From positions 529,015-593,014 of the forward strand of contig RHPI01000560.1 in the NCBI GenBank assembly GCA_009103225.1: a DNA stretch of 64,000 nt, written 5' to 3'. The DNA comes from Chlorokybus atmophyticus (lineage: Eukaryota > Streptophyta > Chlorokybophyceae > Chlorokybales > Chlorokybaceae). Below the pieces are notes generated by a model, which was not told the DNA's origin, searched no databases, and saw nothing but the letters and a program-made list of their open reading frames with translations. Of this stretch, positions 15,879 through 27,761 are shown one piece after another (position 1 is the first letter of the stretch; each line of letters begins with the position of its first letter). The position numbers and the translations under genes are program-made.

Positions 15879-18800
15879 ATGGCGGCGGCGGCGGCGGCGG
15901 TGGTGGTGTCGTGGCGCCGCTGCTGCTCCCCTCACTGCTGCAGCTCACTCCTCTCCTCTGTCTCCTCCCTTTCCTCTCCCTCCTCCTCATGGCGCAGGAG
16001 GGCAGTGGTGCTGCCGCCCCCTCGCCGCGCGGCCAGGCTGCCGTCGGCGGCTTACTGCCAGCTTGCTGCAGCGCCGGCGGCGGAGAAGGAGAAGGAGGAG
16101 GAGTTGACAGGCCAGGCTGCTTTGGATGGTGGGCGCACTGGCCTGCCGGGAGAGCACTGGCGCAAGAAGAAGGTCGCCCTGATGGTCGGCTATGTCGGCA
16201 CTGGGTACAGAGGTGGAGTTTGAATTGTGTAATAGTCATCAGCCATTAACTCAGCTGTTACAAGGGTTGACTGCTGCTGTGGGAGCTGGTGGCACTGTGT
16301 TGTAACATATTTCAACAAGTACAGTCTCAACTTAGTCTTGAGCAAGTTTGACTGCTGCACACAGTGCGTTGCAACACTCGGTACACTGATTGGTAATTTG
16401 GCAGCAACCGGGTCAAATATAGCTGATTGGTATACAGTATAATGCAACACTTGTCAATTGCACTGCATGCGGAGCTTCTAGCCTCCAGCCTTTGTCGTCC
16501 ACACTGCCTCAATCGCCATTTGCTAAAAAGTGAGCACTGTGCTTGCAGGGCTGCAGATTAACCGCGACTGCGCCCCGGGACAAAGTAAGCATCACATGTG
16601 TATGAGCGTGTGCATGCGTGTGCGCGTGCGTGTGCGTGTCTGTGCGCGCAAGTGTGTATAAGCATGCACAAGTGTCATGCATGTATGCGCGAGCTGTCGC
16701 GTGCATGCATGCATGCATGCATGCGTGCGTGCATGCGTGCTTATGTCGCTGCATACCCAAGGGAGATTGACTGAGAGTGCAGTAGCGTGTGTGTCTTGCC
16801 ATGGTGATGATCATGATGGTAAGTCTCTCGCAGCGATTGAGGACCATCTGGAGCGCGCCATCCTTGCCATCGGTGGCATGCGGCCTGAGAACTACGGCTC
16901 ACTCGGAAAGATTGGCTGGGCGCGCTCCAGCCGCACCGACAAGGGAGTAAGTGTTGCCAACATCGACATGTTCACATCATAGCAAACATGCATGCGCATA
17001 TGCGAGCATGCACACTCGCACATGCGCGAACATGCATGCACCCGTGCGCGAACACGCACACGCACACGCACACAGTTCCACGCTTGAACGAATCTGAGAG
17101 CGCGCATGCATAGACATGCACACGCACATGCAGAAGCACGCATGCACGCACGCGCAAGCGCACACACATTCACCACCACTATCATATCTTCGATACCATC
17201 TTTATCGATTACTCAGGTCCATTCAGTCAGCACCTTCATATCTTTAAAGCTCGAGTGCGACGTGTCCATGTTTGAGAGGAGCGATCCCGAGGGCCAGACC
17301 ATCGCCGCGGCGCTGAACGCGCATCTCCCGCCCGCCATGCGAGTGTTCGGCTGCTTCAGCACCACCAAGTAAGGGTATGTGCGTAGCTAGTTGGGGCAAG
17401 ATGCATACCTGCATATCTCAACAAGCCATAGACGCATGCATGCATACATGCGCGCACATCATTGTGCGTATGTACATACATACGCACACATGCACACACA
17501 CGCGCGCACACACAGAGGCGCATACTTGTACATGCACACAAACGAACACACACGCACAGATACACATGCACACGCAGGGCTTTCTCAGCATGGAAGGCCT
17601 GCCGAGCCCGCACGTACGACTACGTCGTGCCGGCCGAGGCTGTCCTCGGCAACCTCCAAGTCGGCAGCATCGAGGCACAGAGCAGGATTGAAGACTTCAG
17701 ACAACTCCTGAGTCAGTTTGAGGTATGAGAACTGAGTATACATACTTGTCATGCGTGATTATGATACCGTAGCATACAAACACATGGAACCATAATCAAC
17801 AGGGCGCGCATGCATTTCACAACTTTACGGACCGGAGAAGGTATAGAAAGCCAGAGCATCGAAGGCCTTACGACCGAAGGACAACATTCGGGCAGCAGCC
17901 AACACTACTTCCAATGGTTGATGATGGTGATGTTGATAGCATCACAACCATAAGTGATGACGGTTCTGCTGTGGAAGATGAGACTGAGGCGTCACCATCA
18001 AGGGGTGAGGGTGACGAAGGCGAGGGTGGGGGAGAGGAGCAGGAGGAGGAGGAGGCAGTGTTGTTGGTAGGTAGTGATGATGTTGGTGGTGGCGATGATG
18101 GTGGTGGGTATGAGCCGTATGTGCCGAAGGTGGTGTGGCAGCATGAAGTGGATCCACGCGACAAGCTGACCAACCGGCACTTCCGACACGTCATCAGCTT
18201 CACATGCAGCGACCCTGAGCACTATTCTTCACCCTCCTCTTCGTCCTCCTCCTCTTCCTCCTCTTCCTGTGAGCACTTCATTAGGCTGACGGTCACAGGC
18301 GACTCCTTCATGTACAACCAGGTGTGCACACACTGTACACACTGGCACACTCATCACGTTGTTTTTGGCACGCCAGTGGTATCAGTCCTCCGTTACTGGT
18401 AGGCAGAGACACAACGCAAGATACCAACAACAACTCAACAACTGACCGTGCCATGCAGATCCGTATGATGGTCGGTGCATCAATGGCCTTCGCGCAAGGC
18501 TTCTACCCACCCTCTTTGCTGCCAGTGCTTCTAAGCCCGAAGGCGCGCATAACAGTTCCAATAGCGCCCTCAGAGGGTCTCTACTTGTCCGACACGCTGT
18601 TCCACCCATTCAAGATGCCGAAAACAAAGGCGGGCGAACCCGCACCACCCCCACGTTACTTGCATGCGGGGCCTATTGCGTTGGCAAACCAGAGGGAGTT
18701 CAGAGAGAGATGTGTTCTACCGGCCGTCACGCGTGCGCTGAGGGAGAGAGGTGGCGTGTGGGACGTGTGGATGAGAGAGGAGCTACCGGTCAAGGCGGGG

Positions 18801-18917
18801 ATACCGGCGGAGAGGGTGGAGGAGGTGGTGAGGGCGTATGGGGAGTGGCGGGAGGGGAAGAGGAGAGATGAGGAAGAAAGGATGTTTGAGAGGCAAAGGA
18901 GAGACGGTGGCTGTTGA
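15879..18917 (+). CDS. tRNA pseudouridine synthase, TruA/PUS1 family
   Basis: Seven exons: 15879-16212, 16549-16584 (36 nt), 16834-16946, 17217-17368, 17578-17722, 17803-18321, 18459-18917, giving 585 residues in phase. The catalytic motif SSRTDKG holds the invariant Asp at about residue 159. GYVGTGYRGLQ at the N side, the AWKACRARTYDYVVP stretch, GAHAFHNFT and the closing IRMMVG segment are family hallmarks. These enzymes turn uridine to pseudouridine in tRNAs; PUS1 members act at several positions in nucleus or mitochondria. The first 70 residues are Ala/Ser/Arg-rich with almost no acids, consistent with an organelle transit peptide. An acidic insert of about 100 residues (about 265-365) sits between catalytic core parts and is absent from bacterial TruA. 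Introns carry CA/TG/CG arrays. Broken copies of exons 2-4 recur at 22.8 and 29.7 kb. Confidence 0.88.
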
Positions 18918-19577
18918 TACATTGATGTGAGCGCTGCTCCGGCGTGTCTGTGTCTGTAGTGGTGATTGCTATGCCATACATGCCCTCTCATCAGCAGAGC
19001 CGTTGAATGTACAAACAACAGCGGTCTTTGTTTATAATATGCAAGAGCCGAAGCGCTGTCAAAAGGGTTTGGCCACTGTGATAGGATTATGCTATGACAG
19101 TACCAAGCAGAGGACATTAACCTGATATGATTACTAACTTTGTAATCAAGGGTGAGTTCAAGGCGGCGTTGTGAAAGGCTTTCAGCCAAGCGCAGGGTAG
19201 GTGATGAAGGTGTATGTGTGAACGAGAGCTTGCCCAACTTGTATACTACTATCAAGCGCATGCTACAGTGCATCACTCATTGCACATAATGCAAGTGTGC
19301 CAAGCTAGCTAGTTGGCAATTTAATTTTGTGTCATAATCAACCTTCTCATTCAGCAACATGCCCCACCTTTCAGTAAATACCGCACGATGTAGATTCATT
19401 AGTGACAAACCATGCTGATATGATGCCACTACCATTGATGGTAGTGGCATAGTGCTTACATTATTGTAAGCATAAATGTGCTTTGGGCTTGGCATTTGCT
19501 CAACAGTGCATGCGCTAACAGCTCTGAGTGGGCTCGCCATGTGAAGCACTTAAACACACATTGGAGCAACATGCCTA
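18918..19577. other. 3' flank with two adjacent perfect hairpins
   Basis: No ORF of note. At 19423-19450 two 13-base arms (ATGCCACTACCAT and its complement) are separated by 2 bases; 3 bases later a second hairpin has 7-base arms (GCTTACA, TGTAAGC) at 19454-19471. They could be cruciform-forming DNA or part of a small foldback element. No protein or RNA family was recognised. Confidence 0.55.
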
Positions 19578-19855
19578 GCCCTCTCGAGGCTCAGCCACGA
19601 GAGGGCGCTGGATAGTGTCCATCGCGTGCATCACATCAGCTAACCGCACACCCACATGCACGGGAAAAAGTCGAGATCCGTATCTGACTAACACCATGCG
19701 GATCAGAACCAGGCTGCCCATCGACGCAAACAATACACGCGAACAGTCTGTAGCATGGCGTCCTCTACGGCGGCTGGACAGTCGGGCGTGTATTGCCAGA
19801 TCGCATCCACATCATGTGGACCACATGTGCTTGCAAGCACGTCCTCTTGTGCACT

Positions 19856-20167
<312 letters not shown>

Positions 20168-20348
20168 TAAGCATTGACAAATGTAGAATCACGAAAGGGG
20201 GGGCACGTCTAGACTTGCAACTTTAGTAACTGCTTGTATATCAGAAAAGAGTTGTTGCTCAGCCTGATATTCCGAATATGGCATTGCAACGCTATTCATA
20301 ATCTTCAGGTTTCCTTGAAAGCGCTACACAAACACGTGCACAACTACA

Positions 20349-20407
<59 letters not shown>
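20349..20407. repeat. (CT)n microsatellite
   Basis: About 59 bases of CT dinucleotide, lying 185 bases after the GA array and in the complementary sense. The two arrays could pair as a large hairpin in single-stranded DNA. Confidence 0.9.
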
Positions 20408-20412
<5 letters not shown>

Positions 20413-20620
20413 CGCAAGGCAAAAGGAGGGAGGGAGAGCGAGCAAGAAACAGTAAGCTGCATTGCGCACGAAACTGCACCGCAGCTTGCTGCGGTGGCAG
20501 TGCCAGCGCCTCCATGCACTCAAATAGCTGCGCGACCCTCCTCCTTCGAGTTCTGATATACGCCGCCGCCTTTGACAGTGCCGTGCAGTGCCATCGCGGC
20601 ACATGTATCCTTTTAACATC

Positions 20621-22379
20621 ACCAACAATAGCGAGACAGCTCGACATGACTACGATTGCGATTCCGTAACAAGGACCGCACCTAACACTTTGCCTTTCAC
20701 CTTGCTGTCGCTGCACACGGCAAGGAGCGAGCCGGCTTTTACGAAAGCCTACGGCAGGTGGGAGGCCCTAGAAGGGGTTGCGGTTCTGATTGGTACTACG
20801 CGTGATGGCCTCGAGCTTTACTCCCCCAGCATCCCTGAGGTGCACGTCGTGTTCAACGACGGACCCCGTCACGCCACCGGCGTACAGAGTGGACTGCAGG
20901 CCCGCCGCGATGCTGTGCATGCAGTGGATGACCTGGCACCACACCATCAGCAACATAATCTACAGTATATAGACATCTACAGTGCAGTACCTGCTGTCAC
21001 GCTCACATCTCCAGGGTAATTATCTGCATGCATCGTCATACTTGTTGCGCGCAGTTGCAGTCCCTCTTTGCCATCGTGCTCCTCAGCCCACCTACCTCCC
21101 NNNNNNNNNNNNNNNNNNNNNNNNNNNNNNNNNNNNNNNNNNNNNNNNNNNNNNNNNNNNNNNNNNNNNNNNNNNNNNNNNNNNNNNNNNNNNNNNNNNN
21201 NNNNNNNNNNNNNNNNNNNNNNNNNNNNNNNNNNNNNNNNNNNNNNNNNNNNNNNNNNNNNNNNNNNNNNNNNNNNNNNNNNNNNNNNNNNNNNNCCACC
21301 ACCACCACCACCACCACCCCACCCCACGCGCTTGAGCATGCGGGCGTACACACGTGTGCACGAATGCTTTGACGCCGCTGCCACGCACATACACATGTGT
21401 GCGTCCATGTATGCACGTGCACGCATGCATGCGCACACACGCGTGCGCGTGCGTGTGTGCGTATGCATGCATGCGCACGCAGACACATGCGCATGCGGTT
21501 TGTACCTCGGATAACTGTCCCTCTTTCCCCTTACCAGAATGCAGTTAAACATAGAGGCTGTAGCGCTAAGCTCATCTCATTATAGGGCTCTGAGCAGAGG
21601 CGATTCTGCCAGGTCCGCTGGAAGCCAGTCCACCACTTTTTGGCTCAGCCGCCAAGCCGGCAAGATGAATGTTTTGCAATGCACGATTCAGTCAGTTCAG
21701 ACCATGACAATGTCTCGTCATCAGCACAGGTGGTGTATGCATTTGTGATAGATGATGTTCGATTAACATGATTGGTGAGTAGCCTATCATTCACAGCTTG
21801 GGCCGCCGTGATGCTGACCGACATTATGCGAGCCCTTATGCAGTATGTGTGACTCATGAGTCTATATCTTTCAAGACGTCTCCACAACTTCCAAGGCAAT
21901 TGAGATGTCTCACACATGCTTATGTCAGAGAAGTTGGTAACTTCAGTCATGATACTTGTTGCAACAGCAGCGTGCGCTCGAGTCAACCGACCACATACGT
22001 AATCACGTGTGCAACCTACCGCGTGCACTCCACCACGTGTAGTTTCTAACAACTACATGTGCATGCGTGTCATGCATGCAGGTTACCATGCACTGCATGG
22101 TGACCTGCATCCATGCCTTGTTGCTACTTGATAGCAGATCGCAAGCCAAGGGTACATCAGATGTCACAAACTAGAAGAATAAACAGCACAAAACTTGCTT
22201 GCAGCCTCGAAGTGAGCAGACATGCATGACGTTGCAACCCAAATGTCCTTGCAGAGCGGAACAAGCAGCTAACAGCAGACTGACCCGCCTTACCGCTTGT
22301 CGAAGGGACACTTCAGCCCCAAGCCAGGCAAGGACAAGCCCATGCAAACACGCAAGCAAGGGGCATGCAATCAGCGAGA
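20621..22379. other. Spacer with an assembly gap, no assigned gene
   Basis: An open frame at 20588-21019 (+) and its shadow on the other strand both have protein-like composition around 20800-20950, but I see no domain and no clear splice context. N gap at 21101-21295, flanked by CCA repeats and CA/TG arrays. From 21550 to 22200 the sequence is unique-looking with no coding signal. Confidence 0.4.
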
Positions 22380-22487
22380 GAGTCAGTGGTTCACTCAGCT
22401 TGCTTTGTGCTGTAGTTTGCACCGTAGCTGACAGCTCAGAGACTCCCCAATCCCAGCTTCATGCTCGCCCCACGCCCTCACCTCCAC

Positions 22488-22518
<31 letters not shown>

Positions 22519-22560
22519 CCAGCAGCTGGAAACAAGGACCACAACAAGGCGTGCGTGAGA
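22380..22560. repeat. Direct repeat flanking a pseudogene, left copy (right copy about 23680-23860)
   Basis: The stretch with TTGCACCGTAGCTGA, CAGCTCAGA, CTTCATGCTCGCCCCACGCC and a CCG/CCA tract recurs at about 23690-23840 in the same direction with moderate divergence. The pseudouridine-synthase pseudogene lies between the two copies. The left copy includes a (CCG)n run at about 22489-22517. Confidence 0.55.
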
Positions 22561-22825
22561 GAGTGAGTGAGTGAGTGAGTGGCGGCTGCTTTCGACTACT
22601 ACTCTAGTGCAGAAGCCAGCCACACCGCACCGCCAGCGACGCTCCACCACTGCCTAGCTACCTCGCCGCCACCGGCGGTGGCAACCTGCACTACCCCCGT
22701 GAACTCCAACACGCCATGCAAGGCACCGTCAGCCGCCTGCCTGCCTGCCTGCCTGCCTCACCCACATCAACCGACCCCCTCACACAAGCAAAACTCAGCG
22801 CCGGCTAAGTGTGTACTGCGTGCTG

Positions 22826-23480
22826 CTTGCAGGGCTGCAGATCAATCAACCGCGATTGCGCCCCGGGGGGAAAGTAAGCAGCGTGTGTGTGCGTGTGCGT
22901 GCATGCTCATGTGGGTGCGTACGTAAGGGAGGGGAGATCGACTCAAGCGCAGCAGTGGTGTCTCATGCTGTGCCATGCGGCCCCGAGAACTACGGCTCGC
23001 TTTGGAGAAGTTGGCTGGGCGTGCTGCAGCCGTACCGCCGGTCCCTTGTCGGACAAGGGAGTGAATGTCGCAATCACCAACATGTCCACATGAATGTATA
23101 TGCACGCACGCTCAAGCGCATACATGCAACCCATGCAGCCGTGCGCCTGCGTGCACACAAACATGTGCTTGCAGAGATGCGTCCACACATGAACGCATCC
23201 ATATACGCAAACGCACATACTGTGGCATGCACATGCACGCGCGCACACATGTCACCGCCATCATCATCAGCGTCGTCATCAGACTATCTTCACCAGTATG
23301 CAGGTCCATTCAGTCAGCACGCTCATGTCGTTGAAGCTCATGTGCACGACGCGTGTCTGTCCGCGTTTGTCGTTTGAGAGAGGAGCGATCCTGCGGCGCT
23401 GAACCCGCATATGGCGGGCGGCAGATGCACGCTCAGCCACACGAGTGCTCAGATGCTTCAACACCACCAAGTCAGGGTGT
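22826..23480 (+). pseudogene. Broken copy of the TruA/PUS1 pseudouridine synthase gene (exons 2-4)
   Basis: Three segments match the intact gene at 16.5-17.4 kb in order and spacing. The exon-2 match is at about 22831-22873 with its GTAAGC donor, exon 3 at about 22979-23062, and exon 4 at about 23304-23473. CA/CG-rich intron sequence lies between them, so this is a DNA-level duplication, not a retrocopy. Exon 2 has gained bases that shift the frame. In exon 3 the start is missing and the catalytic Arg-Thr-Asp-Lys-Gly site is split by extra bases. Exon 4 has several indels. No exon 1 or exons 5-7 were found. It should make no active enzyme. Confidence 0.8.
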
Positions 23481-24004
23481 GTACGTAGCTGGGCGGGGCA
23501 ACAGCTGATATCAACGAGCAACGGACACTATGCACCAGCACGCACATGCGCGCACGCGCATATGACTTCAAGGAAATACCGCGCACGGTATGTACACGCG
23601 CGCAAACACACACTGCATGCCTGCGCACGCACACGCAAGCACGCAGGGGCATGCAAGCATCATTAATCCATTCACCTTGCTCATTGTGCTGCGGTTTGCG
23701 CCGTAGCTGAGCAGCTCAGACACCACCCTCAGCCTCATGCTCGCCCCACGCCCGCACCTTCCGCACCACCACCACCGCTGTCTGTCGCCGCCCCAGCAGG
23801 AGCACTGCTTTCCTTATGATAAGAACCACCAAGGGCCAAAACAATCAGTGCTTGGCACAGAGCAGCAAAGCTTTCATCTACTGCGCTTGCATGGCTAAGC
23901 GTTGGAGTGAGGGCGGCCCGTCTTAGGCGCCAGCTGGCAGCTGGTCGGCCTCATCGCAGAGGAGGGCAAGGAGGGCAAGAGGCGCTTCACCTGGGGTCAA
24001 TACC

Positions 24005-26519
24005 ATGAGAGAAGAGGTGGATGTGCCGGCGAGCGCCCTCGGCAGAGTCATTGGTAGGGGCAGCCAGACCCTTCAAAAGCTTGAAACAAACGCCGGGCAT
24101 CACATCATGGACGTCAGTAATGCAGCAGGCAACTCTCTCCAACTGCCAAGGCAAGTTGGAAGAACGGCATGTTGCACACACGACAACTTGTGTAAGCTTC
24201 CCTTGTGCTGTAGCCCAACATGCAACGAACTGAGCGTGGTGCACGCTCACTTCGTTGTCTGTCGTCGCATTGGTCTTGAAAACGACAACATTGGTAGTTA
24301 ATGCTGCTCCTCCTGCAAAACTCCACAACAGGTCGTGGTGTTTACAGCAGGTGATGGTGGCAACCACGCTCATTATTGTTGCTGTTGTGCATGCAGGTGG
24401 CGATATGCGGAAGAGACAGAGAGGCGGTCGAGGAGGTTGCGGGCCTCGTGCCAAGTGGCGGGGCACGCGGAGGAGACGCGAGCAGAGCGGCTATCATCCT
24501 GAATGGGCATGCTACTACTGCTTCGATACTGCAGACACAACAGAACCATCAGCAGGAGAGGAGACACCAGCCTCCTCCTCCTTACAGCCTTCAAGTTGCA
24601 TTCCGCCGCTTCAGCTCAGTGCTTAACAGAGAACTCATGCCTGAACACCCGCGCTTCACCGACAAGCAGCTTTACACTTTCCATTCAGACGCCGCAGAAG
24701 AATGTGACTACTCTCTGTACTCCAGGCAAGACTCTCTGCCAGTGGTTGTAAGCAGCTGTACTGTGTGGTATTTGTGCGCGTACAGTGATACTGTGTAGTA
24801 CAGGCACACGCACAGGCTAGCGAATGCATGTACACACACTGAGAGTGCACACATGCGCGGCACACACGCACATGCATCCATGTGAGCGTGCACCGAAGCA
24901 TGCAACAGTGCGTTACGATGCGTGCAGGTCAGGTGTGTGCGACGGTTAGCTTTTGGTGCGTGCACGTCAGGTGTGTGCCACCGTGCCGGAACCCAGAGGC
25001 TGCAGCTTTGGTGCATCTTAGCATCAGGCCGGCATTGCATGAGCCGTTGTTTGCTGCAAGAGTTATGCAGGCAAGCAAAGATGCACGAGAAAATGAAGGC
25101 CGCCGCACTCTGGCTGATGTTGTGCGCTTCGGCATAATTTATGTCACACGCCTGAGTGCGGGCGCTAGCTCTTGGAAAAGAGGTGAGTGAAAATGACAAT
25201 GACATGCACGCGCGCACATTACTCTGTACATGCGTGTGTGCAGGTTGCCTACCGTTGTATTAGTCATTGTGCAGATGTCACCGTCACAGCAGAGGAGCTC
25301 AACAGCTTCAGGATGCCCGAAGGTATTGCCTTCCGGTATATACACTACAAACGGACTTAAAGCCCATGTGAGCAGCATACGAGACTGGCCAAACACGTAA
25401 GGGTAAACATTGCTTGTATACTTGGCTTGTCGCATACGCATGCAAGCACGGACGCACCCGCATCCGTGTGCACACAAACCGTGACGTACATGCACATGCA
25501 TGTGCTGTGTTGTGTCATACATACATGTATTGGGCTGTAAGTGCAGGCATTATGAGGCTACAGGCCACCAACGCTCGGTGTCTGTACATATGACTTTTCA
25601 TCAAGCGTCGCCACAGAAGGCGTTGAAAGTGATGTTAGCTTGTTCGGGCGAAGGCGACGATGCAGACATCATTGGCTGGCATGTCGAGCAAGGAAGGTGA
25701 GCTGGCAGTGCGCCACAGCCATGTGCATCACGTGCAACATTTGACTCGCACCAGAGTGTGCGCCAAAATGCACTCACACGTACGGGCATGCTTAAACACA
25801 GTTCCTTGTTTGCAGACACCGGCAGGGCTTTCTTTCCATGGTACAATCCGACGACTTGCCAGACTCTCGCATAGCCCTGGAGAAAAAACAGTCAATGGTA
25901 AGTTACGGCAGCAGCAGCAGCAGAGCCGACTGTAACCTCATGGCATGCTTGCAGTGGGGCATGCCCCACATGATGTGCGTATCTGCACTGATAAAAGTGC
26001 GTAGCAAAATGCCTTTTTCGGGCAGCTTCATGAGGCTGCAGAGCTGAAAGATTACGTAGTGGATGCCTGCAATCACCGCTCCCGCGCCGATGGGTATCTC
26101 CGCTGTTAATCAGGCCATGATTGGTATCACGTCCACTTTGTGCGACACATCATGAAGGAGGAATGCTTTGCAAAAGGGCCTTTGAAGGTCTACCTGATAC
26201 AAGTTACCTCGGGCACAGCAACCAACGGTGATGAAGTGCAGCAGTACTTGTTGTTAGCTGGTGTTGTCATCATCAATAATGTACTCGTTGTTGTCGTTGT
26301 TGCTGTTGTTGTTGTGGTTGTTGTTGTTACTGTAGTTGTTGCTGTTGTTGTTGCATCCAGTAGCGGCGTGTGCCCGAGCAGGTGACCTGGGAGTTTGAGA
26401 TCAAATCAAGCCTCCCGAGAACCCTGGCGGATGTCGGTGGTTGCGAGGAGGATGTCCAATGTGCCTTGCATGAGCTAGCTGCGGAAGGCTGGAGGCTAGC
26501 GCTGGCCATGAGCACTTGA
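24005..26519 (+). CDS. Candidate gene with a split KH RNA-binding domain
   Basis: A KH-type motif is visible: VPASALGRVIGRGSQTL (24023 onward) continues after a probable intron (about 24113-24396) into VAICGRDREAVEEVAGLV. The G-x-IIG-x-G core reads VIGRGS. Further coding-like segments on the same strand are 24397-24745, about 24998-25185, 25244-25325, about 25550-25697, about 25815-25895 and a last segment at about 26364-26519 ending in TGA. Composition and codon use look coding in each, and several have good donors or acceptors. I could not make all phases agree, notably across 25190-25243 and 26060-26360, so start, exact exons and intactness are open. KH proteins bind single-stranded RNA. 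It lies among duplicated blocks and may itself be decaying. Confidence 0.4.
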
Positions 26520-27761
26520 GGGGATCCAGGCCACTCTTGTCATTGAATGTCCAGTGCACAGAACATTGGACAAGGGGGGCAGTCGCTTTTATGGAGGCTC
26601 GGTATAGTAGGACTGTTGTCACAGTCGACTGCGATTGTAGCTGATGTGCTTTTACCATAGGGAGTAATTGATGCAACTCACGTGTAGCAAAGCAGCACGG
26701 AAGAACGGCCTAGCGACCACCACCAACAACAACAACAACAACAACAACTTCTTCTCACGCTGAACTCAGGGCGCGGTGAGCGTCGCTGCATGCGCGTCAG
26801 TTGTACGCTGCTGCATTAGGCGAGCCTCAAATACGTTGGTCATGTCAAGTGCGTTGGTAATGCGCATGTGGTCATGATGTTCATGTGACTACCGGTATGA
26901 GGCCAACGCAGGGCACTTTAGTACTTGGTAATACGGTTGCACTCGGCGATGTCAATTCATTTCGTACAACTTGCTGTACCCTGCTTTACAGCTTACAGCG
27001 TGATGTAAGTTACATGATGTGACTTGAGTCGCGTTTGCGCGTGATGTAATGTGATTGACGCTTGCGTGATTCGAGTCGCATGATGTGACTTACATCACGC
27101 ACTGCGCCTGAAGTCGACTCCAGACGCACGCGCTCAGCAGCGCTCACCGGAGACATCTCCGGCGCCCATCTCCTTTTTAAGCGCTGCTGCGAGTGCGTCT
27201 GGAGAACGCCCCTGCATCCGTTGGTATTGTTGACGTCGTTGTTATGCTGCTGCTCCTGTTGGACAGTGCTGCTCCAGCCGGCGTACCTGGCGTACCGTGT
27301 GAGCTGGAAGTCGTGCTGCGGCAAGCACTGCTGCCTAAAATCGAGGATTGAAAGAGGATTGAAAGGAAGACAAGCACCTGCAAGTGGGGAGTAAGGTTAC
27401 GCCCTTTTGTTTGACTGTGCAACGGAGTGCAGGTATCTGCACTGGAAAACGCAACACAACCAGGACACACAGCATGCATTACGTTTTGAGCCACGTGTGC
27501 TTGGATGGCGTGTCTAATGTTGCACAGTGTCAAGAGACAATGTTGTACGCGAGAGGGGTGGACCTACAAAACGCGGAGAGCAATAGTGCGTGAGAGGGGC
27601 CAAGTGCACTGCCAGTAGGCTTCTTTGACTGCATGGCATTACTTCTCAAACAGCTCAAAGCTCACATCTCATAGCTTCCGAGTACATTGTTGTTGCTCGC
27701 AGACAGTGTATGGAATCCTCAGTGTTGTGCCCATTGTACAGAACATGTTTGATTGTTTGCC
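26520..27761. other. 5' flank of ISG12-like copy A, conserved with the inverted copy
   Basis: Contains an AAC/GTT-type run near 26720, a hairpin region at 26998-27100, and about 27220-27590, which matches the complement of about 62490-62830. A short ATG frame at 27244 encodes a Leu-rich start and then a segment resembling the matching frame on the complement near 62.7 kb; it stops after about 34 codons here but stays open longer there. It may be an upstream exon or leader of the ISG12-like genes. Confidence 0.45.
26998..27100. repeat. Long inverted repeat GCGTGATGTAAGT / complement
   Basis: Arms at 26998-27010 and 27088-27100 are perfect 13-base complements. The interior holds related direct copies of CATGATGTGACTT and GAGTCGC. 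The corresponding end of the inverted block near 62925-62950 has a similar GCGTGATG/CATCACGC-type palindrome (one mismatch per arm). It may mark the edge of the duplicated or mobile unit. Confidence 0.6.

Noticed and set aside
20588-21019. 143-residue protein
   Set aside because: Both strands are open and protein-like; no family match and no splice or promoter context to choose between them.
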